Source: Craspedostauros australis (taxonomy: Eukaryota > Bacillariophyta > Bacillariophyceae > Mastogloiales > Achnanthaceae). Taken from it: 64,000 nt of DNA. The DNA lies in assembly GCA_026770025.1 (NCBI GenBank), contig JAMXDE010000011.1, positions 1,984,001-2,048,000 on the forward strand, in the 5' to 3' direction. Shown here piece by piece: positions 33,699-44,011 of the stretch (positions are counted from its first letter, which is position 1; each line of letters opens with the position of its first letter). Below the pieces are notes generated by a model. It worked only from the letters and a program-made list of their open reading frames with translations. It was not told where the DNA came from and searched no databases. The translations under genes and the position numbers were made by a program.

Positions 33699-36413
33699 TC
33701 AATCCATCCAACGATTAAGGTCTGCCATTGTAATCGTAGTGCCATACTTATCATGGCGTGCGTGCGGATTCCAAGTATCATCCAACATCGTCATGTACTC
33801 ACTTAGCATGGGCGAACGATCGACCGGAAATGACACCAACAGCGGTTCATCAGGACCATGGATCGGTTGCTCAGCGGGACATGTCTCTTTGCGACTCATC
33901 ACGCAATACCATCGATTCTTGCCAAATGGCAGGTCCAATGCATTTTCTGCCATTCTCAGCTTCTTTACGTATATCTCTGGCAGGTTTTCATCGCGTGCAC
34001 AGAAGCTATTCTTGGCAATGGTGCAGATGGTGTACACTTGTAGGTCCTTGAGTTGGCCATTCGCATCTCGCTTGCCACCGACGAACGAAACGGATCCATC
34101 CATGAGATCGCTATCCTCTTGCACCACAGTGGTGAGCGGTGAGCAGAAAGAAATAGAAGGGATGTTGGAGCATGCAGCTCTGAGGCTGAGAAGCGAGCCC
34201 ACTACTTCCTTATCGATCACCAAGGTATCTCCTGACCTTCGATCTGAATCATCTTCAACTTGAAGATCCTCCATATTTGTACAGGTTGTTGCTTCGCCAG
34301 GACTTATCAGGTACCTTGGCGGTTGATGCTCGGCGTCTTCAACGTTGCTTTCACTTTCATATCCATCGCTATCGTCTTCGTCGGCTCTTGATATTCGCAT
34401 CGGGCATCTGTGGAAGTGTGTGGACTTCATCGCAAGATCGGAGACCGCCGACACCGGGATTACTCCTCTGAGTCCATCCCACAACTCCTCTCCCTCGCTA
34501 TCAGCGTGGTCGATCGACGTAGGTGAGACGTACATGTTGAGTGTGTCCATCAAGATCGACTTGACGTCCTTCCGGACTTCTTGCGCAACGGTCATGGCTC
34601 CTCCGATGGCGCAGCTGATGAGCTGCGGGGCCAACGCTTCAAAAGCCAACGGCTGGATATCAAAGCGGGTGCGTGGATGGTCCCATGTCTTTCCACGTTG
34701 CACCAACCAGATGCAGAGTAGCTCCATTGCCTTGTCAACTTGGAATGGTTGTGGTACCTGGATGGTGTACTCCTTGTTTGGGTCTGGCCCTAGTCCCCAC
34801 ATTATCTCCGATGACGGAAACCGGACCGGTGTCACCAGGCCAGAGTCTTCAACAAGGCGGCGCATTGGGATCGTGTTCTTCTCGAATGTAGCGAACTGGA
34901 TACCATAATCCAAGCTGGTTACGACTCGAACAATCTCATCTACATGGCCGGTCATCGTGAACTCGCGCTGGAAGAGGAGAGTGGCAAGTGTCTGCGACGC
35001 CATCTGGATGAGTGTTTCTGGGTCCTTCCGCAGCTCTTTCATGCTGCCACAACCCATGAATTTCTGGAGGACATTCCAAACAATCGTTTCATGATCCCTT
35101 TGGTTCTTGAAGAGGAAAAATCTGTCGGATAGAAAATCCAGGAGGATGGACTGCATTCTCGGATTGGTCGCCATGGGACCAAAGAGAGGATGTTTGGCCA
35201 CCTCATCGTACTCGGGGATGCGTGCTCTCTCTCCCCCTTCCTTGGGGTATTTCTGTCGCAGATACCCGTAGAGTTGTTTCTCCACCGCTAGTACGGTTGG
35301 TGTGTGACACTCATAGTGATAAGAGATAGATCCTATAGCGAAGTTGTGAACGCCTGCACCCGCAATGGAAAATGCCACCTTGAGGTTGGACTTCACTCCA
35401 TCGTTGGGGAGCTCACCCTCGCATTCGTTCATGATGTATGCTCCAAGGACATCGCCAAAAACCCTGTATTGGTGGATGATCGCTTGGACAAGGTTTGGGC
35501 ACTTCGATGCGTTATCAATGCCGAGAATGACTGTGACATCGTCCTTGTCGTCGGGTTCATGGTTCCAAAATGCGACGGAGCGTGAGATGGTGTTGATAAC
35601 CTGCTTCGAGTATACAACACAGGCATCCAGAGATGCTTTGAGCTTGTTTCGGGCGAGAGTGTGCCGTTCCTGGATGTCTACCGATTCTTTGATATCACCA
35701 TCGGCCTCAAGTAGGAACGCAATGGGCGCATCCCTCGAGAATGCACTCGCCGCGAGCTCGATGGTCTTGCCAGTGCCGATTCCGGAATCGTAAAGTAGCA
35801 CCTTATTCTGGTCACTCCATGGTTTTCGTTTCTTGATGAAGACTTGATCTGGAATCAGTGATTCAACTCCTTTGTGCCACACCGAGATTGTCCCAACGTA
35901 GTATGAGTGGCCTCCAAATGCACTCTCACAATAAATTCTTTTGAGACCACTGTGCCGTCCACATTTCTCGCCCAGCTCTTGGTGGAGCATGATGCCAAGG
36001 CGACCATAGAGCCTGTTTGGATTCTTTCCGCGAAGATAGCACCAAACTCGAACTGCCGCGGCCTCCCGATAGATCCAAGACCGGAGTGGATCATCCCAGT
36101 ATTCTCCTGTGCTTTCGCGACGCTCAAGGTTGAACTTCTGTCGCAGGGTCCAAGTGTAGTCGCGGCGTTCGGTCGACGACGCCAAGAGTTTCGCGATTGT
36201 TCTGGTGTGCCACAGTCTCTCGTACACTACCTGCCACTCCTTCCATGCTCGTCCCCTGATGTTCATCTGCGTCGCCAAGCGCTTGTTCAGCTCCGTCTTT
36301 CGTAGATCCTTCTTCCAGAAAGCGGCGTCATCAAAGACCGGTCCCCAATTGAGCTTATCAAACGACACTGGCGTGGTCGATGCTGTCGGAGCCGCGGTGG
36401 TGTTGGATTGCAT
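33699..36413 (-). CDS. large NTPase-like protein, possible Crinkler/RHS-type, 904 aa
   Basis: A single long frame with no intron. At 203-217 a hydrophobic strand runs into DSGIGTGKT, a P-loop with Ser in place of the usual first Gly. VTVILGID at 293-300 could be the Walker B strand, and NASKCP follows. FSIAGAGVHNFAIGS at 348-362 resembles the sensor strand seen after Walker B in RHS and Crinkler-type NTPases. Residues about 680-720 are acidic (Glu/Asp/Ser). No signal peptide or membrane helix is seen. Crinkler/RHS proteins are expanded in oomycetes, kinetoplastids and other protists, with a restriction-nuclease-like or kinase-like partner domain. I cannot place such a partner here. The family assignment is tentative, and the protein could be an unrelated P-loop ATPase. 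Confidence 0.6.
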   Translation of the reverse strand: MQSNTTAAPTASTTPVSFDKLNWGPVFDDAAFWKKDLRKTELNKRLATQMNIRGRAWKEWQVVYERLWHTRTIAKLLASSTERRDYTWTLRQKFNLERRESTGEYWDDPLRSWIYREAAAVRVWCYLRGKNPNRLYGRLGIMLHQELGEKCGRHSGLKRIYCESAFGGHSYYVGTISVWHKGVESLIPDQVFIKKRKPWSDQNKVLLYDSGIGTGKTIELAASAFSRDAPIAFLLEADGDIKESVDIQERHTLARNKLKASLDACVVYSKQVINTISRSVAFWNHEPDDKDDVTVILGIDNASKCPNLVQAIIHQYRVFGDVLGAYIMNECEGELPNDGVKSNLKVAFSIAGAGVHNFAIGSISYHYECHTPTVLAVEKQLYGYLRQKYPKEGGERARIPEYDEVAKHPLFGPMATNPRMQSILLDFLSDRFFLFKNQRDHETIVWNVLQKFMGCGSMKELRKDPETLIQMASQTLATLLFQREFTMTGHVDEIVRVVTSLDYGIQFATFEKNTIPMRRLVEDSGLVTPVRFPSSEIMWGLGPDPNKEYTIQVPQPFQVDKAMELLCIWLVQRGKTWDHPRTRFDIQPLAFEALAPQLISCAIGGAMTVAQEVRKDVKSILMDTLNMYVSPTSIDHADSEGEELWDGLRGVIPVSAVSDLAMKSTHFHRCPMRISRADEDDSDGYESESNVEDAEHQPPRYLISPGEATTCTNMEDLQVEDDSDRRSGDTLVIDKEVVGSLLSLRAACSNIPSISFCSPLTTVVQEDSDLMDGSVSFVGGKRDANGQLKDLQVYTICTIAKNSFCARDENLPEIYVKKLRMAENALDLPFGKNRWYCVMSRKETCPAEQPIHGPDEPLLVSFPVDRSPMLSEYMTMLDDTWNPHARHDKYGTTITMADLNRWMD

Positions 36414-37585
36414 CGTGAGTTCTTGCGAGCAAGGCTATTGTTGCTGTTGCTGCTGCTGCTGCTCTTGATCCACTCTCCACCTGGGCTGCGCGTGTCTGTG
36501 CAATGTATCGGGTATCCAAGTTGCCTTTGAAGCCTCTTTATGATGCTTTCAGTTGCTCTCTGATATCTCCAACCAAAACCTGAGTGCCGTCGGTACTTTG
36601 CCGTCGCTTTGTGGTGCCTCAAATGCTGTGTTGCCTCCGTGTCATCGCGTCGCCTCTGTCACCGTTCCCTTGCCTTTCTTGCTCGTTCGTTCCACGCTCA
36701 TGTTCATGTTCACGAGATCTTCCACACTCCGCAGATTTTCGCAGAAACGATCCAACAAACAAGAAGCGTGTCAACTCCAACAAAAGAACAAAGATATATT
36801 GAGTCTTGTCTTGTGGCTGGGTCACGCCGAATGCTATCTATTCTGTCGAATGCAGTCAGGAACAATACAAATCTGGTGCTTTCAATTGTATGGTATTCCA
36901 CAAGCTAGTGCATGCAGCATTGCTGTTCCCACCAACATAAGAATGACAAATGCAACTAAAATGATGAGTATCATGTAGTCCACCATCACAAGGACACTTC
37001 CTCCACCCAAATCTTGGCAGCGTCTCAATGACATCACCAGCCGTGGGTGGCTTCGATCTGGAGAGCAGGTCAGATACCTTGCATCGATGATTCTTTGAAG
37101 TCTGACATTCTCTGCAGCTCTCTCTCTCTCTTGTTGGCAGCGAAGCTTCGAATTGCGCCGTCATCGGATACAAGGAGCAGTGTGATAGAACTTAATCGTA
37201 GATGGGTTTTGAAGGATACCGCACCAAGAACGTAGAGTGATCAGATCGTTGTTGTTGGTGAGGTTGAGTGTTTGTTTACTGGTTATTCGTATGAGTGGTA
37301 GGATGCTGTCAAGCTCACAAGATGGTTTCTTGGAACTGTGATCATGAGAGAGACATGACAGGATCTCATGCAATTGCAAGTAAAATTAACACAGAGACAA
37401 CATGACAAATGTGCATGTTTGCCTTATGCCGGCGGACGATTGATGTTCATACGATTGCTAATGATAATGAATGTTGTTGTTGATGATGTAAGATCAAAAT
37501 TATGATTACTTGAGCTATCTCTCTCCCTTCTGCAGTCTGCACCTCTTGTCAATCGTATTCATGCATTTCGAGATCAGGTTGTTTG
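36414..37585. other. intergenic, 1.2 kb, no gene seen
   Basis: It starts with a CTG/GCT-type short repeat (36440-36467) upstream of the 904-residue gene. The rest becomes AT-rich towards the LTR at 37586. A minus-strand frame at 36856-37173 has a few Cys and His residues but no domain I can name. Confidence 0.45.
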
Positions 37586-38377
37586 TGTCGAGATGTACAT
37601 GTGAGTATATGTCAAGATGTACGTGTATATGTGCATCGTTCACCCGTTATTCTCTCATATGCACTTGGACGGTATAACTACATTCGTGTCAATAGTATGC
37701 TGTGATTCGTCAGAATTACAGCGGAAATGGAACACACGAAAATGAGCAAGATTTCTGGAGGAAATTTGCAAATGACGATTTCTGAGAGAATTAGAAGATC
37801 GTCCGTCCATCCACCAATGGTACCAAGAGAATCTTGAGGTACTTCCCAACTAAACCTCAGATGACGATATCATCTGACAGGCTGCTGCATCACCAATGGA
37901 ACATGACATCTGGAGAGCAGAAGGACGCCTACTGACGTCGACAGGATGTCATCGTGTCACCACGTCGACATCTGTCTCCAAGTCAGAGCAGGAAGCGAAG
38001 ATCCGATGACCGAAGAGGATCAGCATCATGGATACAGAAGGTGAACTTCAAATGGCTAGTACTCATGGAGTAGGAGCCAGTACCGAATGAACGGAGTGTC
38101 GAATGTGGAGCACGCATCAAACACGGAGTATCGTGTAGTACAAGCACACGATGTTGAAAGAGAGAGAATACAGAGAGGAGCGAGAGAGCATCTCGCGTAC
38201 CGACTCATAGTCGGAGACTGAATCTACGAAACAGATTGAAGCGCCAAGAGCATCGGTCAAAGCAACAGAGTACACCAAGAGGATTGGAGTAGCAACAAAA
38301 TGAAATAGTAAACGAACGACTATCAACCAACACCATCTTCCACAATCGTAGGTTACCGTGAGCGGAACTTGCCAACA
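37586..38377 (+). repeat. isolated Copia-type LTR, copy A
   Basis: It begins TGTCGAGATGTAC and ends CTTGCCAACA, so it has the TG...CA ends. It is about 0.79 kb and closely matches the LTRs at 57110-57918 and 63011-63788. No retrotransposon coding region adjoins it on either side, so it is probably a solo LTR left by recombination. I see no clear 5-bp target-site duplication. Confidence 0.8.
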
Positions 38378-38495
38378 GTCTTGATCACCATATCATGGAG
38401 ATGTATCAGCAGTTTGCTGTCCAATAGAAGCTCCTCATGCAGTCTACACAGAACTATTGCTATGACACATTAAGTTGGTTGGAGGCCACCAATGA

Positions 38496-38759
38496 CATCT
38501 GCTATGGCAATCAGGAGCTCCAAAGGATGAAAATGCGTGTTGGTCCAAGTTCCTGGTCATATCAGAGGACACCGATCCTCAGAGAATCCAGGAACACACC
38601 ATGTATGATGCATTGGATGAAATGGGCAATGAGCAAAGCTTTCTTGGCTGGACTATGAAGGGAGTCGCTGCTAATTGCATGCAAATATCACAGATGAAGT
38701 TTGTAGGCATTTCCAACATTGCTTTCACTCTCTATCGCTCCATGTATCCTTCACACTAG
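38496..38759 (+). pseudogene. coding-like remnant, 87 codons, unknown family
   Basis: Open from a stop at 38493 to a TAG. The last 70 codons have natural-looking composition (FLVISEDTDPQRIQEHTMYD, then GWTMKGVAANCMQIS). The upstream part is interrupted, so this could be the last exon of a gene cut by the LTR at 37586-38377, or a decayed copy. An intron acceptor such as the CAG before 38514 would also open it. No domain is recognised. Confidence 0.3.
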
Positions 38760-38929
38760 AATGCTAGCTTCTTCTTTGCTAGCATGCCAATGCATCCATC
38801 ATCAGTATGACAAGGACGACGAAACACTATTGTACATGAAGAGGTATGATTGGGCATTTATTTCATTTCGACATGTGGAAGGTCGATTGCCGGGACTGCG
38901 ACGTAAAACTCGATTGTGTTTCAATTTCC

Positions 38930-38931
<2 letters not shown>

Positions 38932-38961
<30 letters not shown>
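38932..38961. repeat. 30-bp homopolymer of G
   Basis: An uninterrupted run of G on the plus strand. It is a plausible G-quadruplex site and a likely sequencing or assembly weak point, so its exact length should be treated with caution. Confidence 0.9.
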
Positions 38962-38962
<1 letters not shown>

Positions 38963-39125
38963 AATTCGCATGTTGCCCCTCCAAAATATCTCGATGAGGT
39001 TATATTGTACTGTGGGAATTGCTATTTGCAATACAATATCACTCATATCAGAGCGAAGGCGCAGGTGCATAGTCTGGAGAGAGCAACTGATTCATCGCCC
39101 ACTCTAATTTCCGTCATCAACCTGA

Positions 39126-39243
39126 GTCTCACTTTGTCCGGCTTTGTCTGATTTTGTCTACTTCTGTCTGACTTTGTCTGACGCTTTCTGACTCTGTCTG
39201 TTTTTGTCTCATTTTGTCTAATTCGGTCAAATTTTGTCTGACA
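39126..39243. repeat. 10-bp minisatellite, unit about TTTGTCTGAC
   Basis: About eleven imperfect units, with variation mainly in the first and last bases. On the minus strand it reads as a Lys/Arg/Asp/Gln-rich frame, which is a by-product of the repeat and not a gene. Confidence 0.85.
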
Positions 39244-40067
39244 TTGCATAGAAGCAAAAATATCCATTTTTCCATTCGAGAACAATTTCTCAGCAGTATT
39301 CCTCCATTGTCGAGTCCCGTAACGAGTAGTTGGCAGAGAAAAACTCATGAAATGGACAATTTGTTGGGTGTCCCAGACCAACACAAACAGAACATTCGAT
39401 GAATGTGCGTCGTTCCAATCAAACTGACAAATCCACACACTGACACAACAGCAAGCGTTGACATACACTGCGAATCCAACTGTTGCAGACAGTCAATCAC
39501 GCGACTGTCTTACTTGTTGGAGGGAGGAGTGACACGAAGGATCATTGTCGCGCTTTTGGAATCCAAGTCTGAAGGATTCAAACTGGATTCATTGGACTTC
39601 GTTGGAAGGAACCATAAGTAAGTCACGCCAGCACCACCTTGAAGGTCCAATCCCTTAAATGAATTTATACAACTACGAGGACCAACATACCGATTGCCAA
39701 CGTCTTGCGCGCCGGTCGTGCCGAAACAGTTCACGGACTGGGTTTCGCTCATCTTTTCGTGAACAAACCAACAACCATCACATCACGCCAATGACAAAGC
39801 CAATGTGTTCAACGATTGATTGGTGTGGAAAATTACTCTTGTTGCTGAATGCAACTCCCAGACCAGGCGCAAAAGGGGCAAACACAGCGTACCAATAATC
39901 AGCAACTTGATGCAACGAAGGAAAGGTCGAGGAAGGTCAAGTGAAAGCACCGGTCTCCAACTCTCCTACATCTCACAATCTCAGATCTTGCAATCTCTGC
40001 AACGCTCAATCACAGCAACAACCAGAGTATCAACAGACAATCCAACAACAAACAACAAGCAAACAAG

Positions 40068-41720
40068 ATGGATCCCATTCAGCTCATCAAGTCGGTGTAC
40101 TCCACCGGACTCCTCATCTTCTCCATCACCATCGTCTGCGGACTCATCTTCAATGAGCAAACCAAGGTCTCGTCCGAGGTCCACCCAGTGGTCGCCGTCG
40201 TCATCATGATCACGGCCCTCGTCTGGCTCAACATGGTTGAGGGAGGACAGGGTTCCCTCGTCGGTCTCCCACCAGTCGACCGCGACCTCTACGTCGAATC
40301 CCACCCAACCGCCCACCAGTGCACCTCCCTCGCCCACAAGGGTGACAACCTCGATCGCTACCTCATGGGACGTCAGTTCATGGTCCTCCTCATGGTCTTC
40401 ACCATCAACCAGTGCGGTGCCCCACTCGCCGATGCCGAGGTCTTCGGACTCCCAGACATCATCATCCAGATCTTCCTCGGATCCGGAGCCGCCATGATCC
40501 TCATGACCGCCCAAGCCGGACAGCTCAACTCCCAAGTCAACGCCTCCCTCTGCATGCTTGACTACATCAACAACTTCTTCGCCGTCTTCACCCTCTACGT
40601 CGCCCTCGCCATCGAGTTCTCCGGACTTCTGCATTCGTGCTACCTCGTCCAGATGTTCTTCGTCTGGGCCTCCGGCAAGGAAATCGAGTCGAAGGAACCA
40701 CCACGCGACGGTGCCCAGAACCTCTTCTACTGGGGCCGCATCCTCATCTCCCTTGCCATCCTGTGCTACGCCATGGCCGTCACCCTCGTCGCCCTCTTCG
40801 ACGGAAAGACCACCATGTGGGCCGGAGTGCCAAACGGAGTCGCCGTCATCCTCTTCTTCCTCTTCATGTCCATCGTCGGTATGCTCGAGGGTATGCAGAT
40901 CGCCTTCTTCGCCGTCGCCAAGCTTCCAAAGGAGGATCGTGGAGACCACCCAATGGCCCGCAAGACCTGTGAGCTCCTCTTCCGCGGTGACGGGCGCAAC
41001 CTTCCAGGATTCATGATCGGACGCCAGATCTGCGTGACCATGTGCTTCTTCATCATCGCCCGTGTCACCACCCTCGATGTCGAGGTCGGAACCGGCGAGA
41101 ACATCTTCGGAGTCTCCGACAGCACCCAGGAATTCTTCAACACTGGACTTCTCGGAGCCCTCATCACCACCATCATCGCCTCCATCACATGGCAGCTGGT
41201 TGCATCCGTCTTCCCAATCGCCTTCCTTTCCAACCCAATCGTCTACATCTTCCTCCAGTTCTGTCTGTTGTTGGAAGCCACTGGTATCTGCTCCGGAGCC
41301 TGGGTTCTCGCTTCCATTCACAAGGCCGTCTCTGGCTTCCAGCTCGATGAGGTGTACATTGGCACCCCAGAGGAGCGCGCCGCCGGCATGAAACCAGACC
41401 ACCAGAGCAACCGCAACATGCATTTGGGAACCAACGTGCTTGTCGGTGAGGCCGGTTCCTCCGCCGTCCCACGCGAGTACCTCGAGCTCCAGAAGGCCCT
41501 CGCCGCACAGAGCGAGTCGTACTCCGTCCGTCGCGAGCGCGTCCTGTCCAACATCAAGAGCCTCCGCGAAGAGATCAACGCCTGCAGCAACGAGGAAGAC
41601 GCCGCCGTTTTCGAGTCTGCCCTTCGCATGGAGACTGCTGCCATGAACAAGCTGAACCAGGACGAGGAGAACGAGAGCTCCGAGGCTGATGCCGATGAGG
41701 AGATGGGTGTGCAGAAGTAA
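40068..41720 (+). CDS. SIT: silicon transporter (diatom SIT family), 550 aa
   Basis: A plasma or vesicle membrane transporter that takes up silicic acid, probably coupled to sodium in marine species. It has about ten membrane helices arranged as two repeats. Each repeat carries the family's EGxQ and GRQ motifs: EGGQ at 58-61, GRQ at 101-103, EGMQ at 274-277 and GRQ at 318-320. The conserved VEGGQGSLVGLPPVD and GDNLDRYLMGRQ segments are present. The C-terminus (about 460-550) is a charged coiled coil ending in an acidic tail, as in diatom SITs. Codon use is strongly skewed (CTC, GTC, ATC, CCA, GGA), unlike its neighbours, which suggests high expression. It is a single complete exon with ATG context AAGATGG. 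The frame antisense to it is an artefact of this codon bias. Confidence 0.97.
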   Translation: MDPIQLIKSVYSTGLLIFSITIVCGLIFNEQTKVSSEVHPVVAVVIMITALVWLNMVEGGQGSLVGLPPVDRDLYVESHPTAHQCTSLAHKGDNLDRYLMGRQFMVLLMVFTINQCGAPLADAEVFGLPDIIIQIFLGSGAAMILMTAQAGQLNSQVNASLCMLDYINNFFAVFTLYVALAIEFSGLLHSCYLVQMFFVWASGKEIESKEPPRDGAQNLFYWGRILISLAILCYAMAVTLVALFDGKTTMWAGVPNGVAVILFFLFMSIVGMLEGMQIAFFAVAKLPKEDRGDHPMARKTCELLFRGDGRNLPGFMIGRQICVTMCFFIIARVTTLDVEVGTGENIFGVSDSTQEFFNTGLLGALITTIIASITWQLVASVFPIAFLSNPIVYIFLQFCLLLEATGICSGAWVLASIHKAVSGFQLDEVYIGTPEERAAGMKPDHQSNRNMHLGTNVLVGEAGSSAVPREYLELQKALAAQSESYSVRRERVLSNIKSLREEINACSNEEDAAVFESALRMETAAMNKLNQDEENESSEADADEEMGVQK

Positions 41721-42505
41721 GCACGTTGACGCTTGGCGCATCGAGGCGCAACCACAATGCGCCACAACAACACACCAACTCATCAACACACACATACGCA
41801 TCAGGCCCCGGCGGCATTGTGAGATTTATCGTGAATCTCAGACCATGGCGCCACTTTCCTCCAAACAAACCAACTTTTTCAAAAGGCACGCCCATCTCAC
41901 CAAAGGGTGAGGAACCCCACATCCAGATCTCGCTCAATCAAATGAGATGCGAAGCACGCATGTCATAACAGCATGCTTATTCTGCACGTAACATTAACGA
42001 CATCCATCAACGAATTTCAACGAACACAATCAACAGTTCCACGAGTACTGTGTCGGAGTATTATAGTGCGAAGATTACGATGCCGATGTCTGATGCAATC
42101 TGTGCCATTGCCGGGCCTCTCCTCAACCTCAACATGTTCCTGCGATACAAATCCATGCACTGACCAAACTTGTCTCGAAAAAGTCGGACATAGCCGTAGT
42201 TGTACCAACAACTTCGGACGTTAAGTCACGAGTTTGAGTAACTCGGACGAGTACTCGTAAGTACATCAACACAACTACTTGTATCTATCGTGGACAAAAA
42301 AGGACAGAAAAGCAAATAGAAGAGTGCATGGCAGATTCGTCCCATAAAATACTTGGGTTCGTTGTCAACATCAGCCGCATCAACATCGCATACGGTACTA
42401 TGCTCCATTGACGAGCGACTCGCTGCGAGCACAAGCAACGATGTTCCTGGATTCATCGTATCCTCGTACAGCCGCGCGTCGTTCCCCAGAGGTATCAGGA
42501 GAGTA
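41721..42505. other. intergenic, no gene seen
   Basis: This is the 3' flank of the silicon transporter and the lead-in to the ankyrin/BTB pseudogene. No repeat or RNA gene is recognised. Confidence 0.5.
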
Positions 42506-43797
42506 ATGCCACAGCCAAACGCTCAACGTTTCCTCGGTCGTAGCAGTTCCCGCAACGCGAACAGCAACAACGGAGATGTTGGCGATGAAGGCGTCGACAG
42601 CTCAGATGCCGGAATCGCAACGAAGGGTCTTCTGATTGCATTGAAGATGGAGATCCCCAGACTGTCAGACGTAGCAAGCGGCAGAAACCAAAACGTGGTG
42701 TTTGGCCAAGCATAAATACGATGAGACCCTTCTGTGCAATACATGCAACTATTGGCATCTGGACCCTTACCAAGTATAATATTTGTTTGAAGACTTCATA
42801 GCGAATATGGAGGATGGCAGCTGGGTGATGCGCTACGCACTGCGCAATGCATGCTACGGAGGTCAACTTGATCGATTCACATGGAGTTGATGTGAACGCT
42901 CAAAGCGAATCTAGCGTGTCTGCTCTCCAATCCGCATGCCACGATAACGACACACGTACTGTGAAGTTCTGGCAGATGTCGGATGACACGGACATCAACG
43001 GTGAAGACCACTACGGTCACCTTCCATCTCACATCGCATGTTTTTGCAAGTCTGAAGATGTCACGAAGTACTTCATGGAGTCACACGATGTCGGCATCAA
43101 CATTCAAAACAAGTAGCGGTGACACTGTGCTCCATCTCGCACTCACCGAACCTGATGATGTCGATGCCGAGCAGTTTGAAGTATTTGCTCGGATCGTGCA
43201 GAACGGATCCCAGCATGACCAATAAATGTGGCATGGCCACATTTGAGTGTATTGATGGTGATTTTGATGACTGACTACAGTGCCAACGATTGGTGATACG
43301 AAACCGAGAGGTTTACACGTATGCTTCCATTTTCTATGACGAATTGATCAGGCAGAGGGCAAAGGGTCGGGGACGGCTGTCAAAGGAACAGATCGCCACC
43401 GCAGAATCCAGCCCCCTGTCGCACACCAAATTTTCAAGTGCCAGCACTGACACAAGCACAAGTATTGACCAGAACGAATCCCACACTCCCAGCGACGAGG
43501 TCATGACCGACGCCACCTTCTTGGTTGGATCTGGACACACACAACAAGCCATCAAAAGCGGACGTTGCTATCTTCTCATTCGCTCTACCATGAAATCAAA
43601 GCAATCATTGATTCCGGTACTGTCCAAACAAGCACAGATGACGGCTCCCAACACGTGACCATGATTCTGCCTCAACATCACTCAAAGCACGTACGATGCA
43701 TCCTCCAGTACATCTGCTCTGGCGACATGTCATTCATCAAGGCCGGTGAGACAGCCAATGGCACTGATCTCCAGGAGTTGTTGTTGACAGCATAGCA
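42506..43797 (+). pseudogene. decayed ankyrin-repeat plus BTB-domain gene
   Basis: Pieces of one protein appear in order on the plus strand but in different frames. First comes an Asn/Ser/Asp-rich start at 42506. Ankyrin repeats follow at about 42820-43190 (RNACYGGQLD, DSHGVDVNAQSE, HYGHLPSHIACF, SGDTVLHLALTEP). A BTB/POZ-like fold covers about 43500-43795 (DATFLVGS, then LSSHSLYHEIKAII and HVRCILQYICSGD). Frame changes occur near 42862, 43105 and 43565, and stops lie between the ankyrin and BTB parts. Introns could explain some changes, but those inside single repeats argue for decay. Ankyrin-BTB proteins commonly act as CUL3 substrate adaptors. Its source gene is not in the window. Confidence 0.6.
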
Positions 43798-44011
43798 CTC
43801 TAGATGTTCGAAGCCGAAGGTGGCCATCGAAGAAGAGCCAGAGAAGAAGTAGAGAGATATAGAAAACTAATACTTGCGTAGAATACGACATGTAATCACT
43901 TCCATGAGGGCGCCACTCGTGAAGACAGCACAGCAACAGTGCACTCGTGGAGAAGGCCTTGACCAGTCTGTCCCGCCCGAAACAATGATAACCTGAATCT
44001 GATCGAATCGT

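Larger units (their letters stand above)
38378..40067. other. 1.7-kb flank with simple repeats, upstream of the silicon transporter
   Basis: It contains a coding-like stretch (38496-38759), a 30-bp G run, and a 10-bp minisatellite (39126-39243). The last 450 bp are the presumed promoter and CA-rich 5' UTR of the silicon transporter. No TATA-like element is clearly placed. Confidence 0.5.

Noticed and set aside
36856-37173. Cys/His-containing minus-strand frame
   Set aside because: A few Cys and His residues suggest a zinc site, but spacing matches no motif I know and there is no neighbouring exon.
39981-41801. 606-codon open frame antisense to the silicon transporter
   Set aside because: It overlaps a certain gene completely. 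It is rich in Asp, Glu, Gly and Val as the complement of the transporter's biased codons, and it has no domain.
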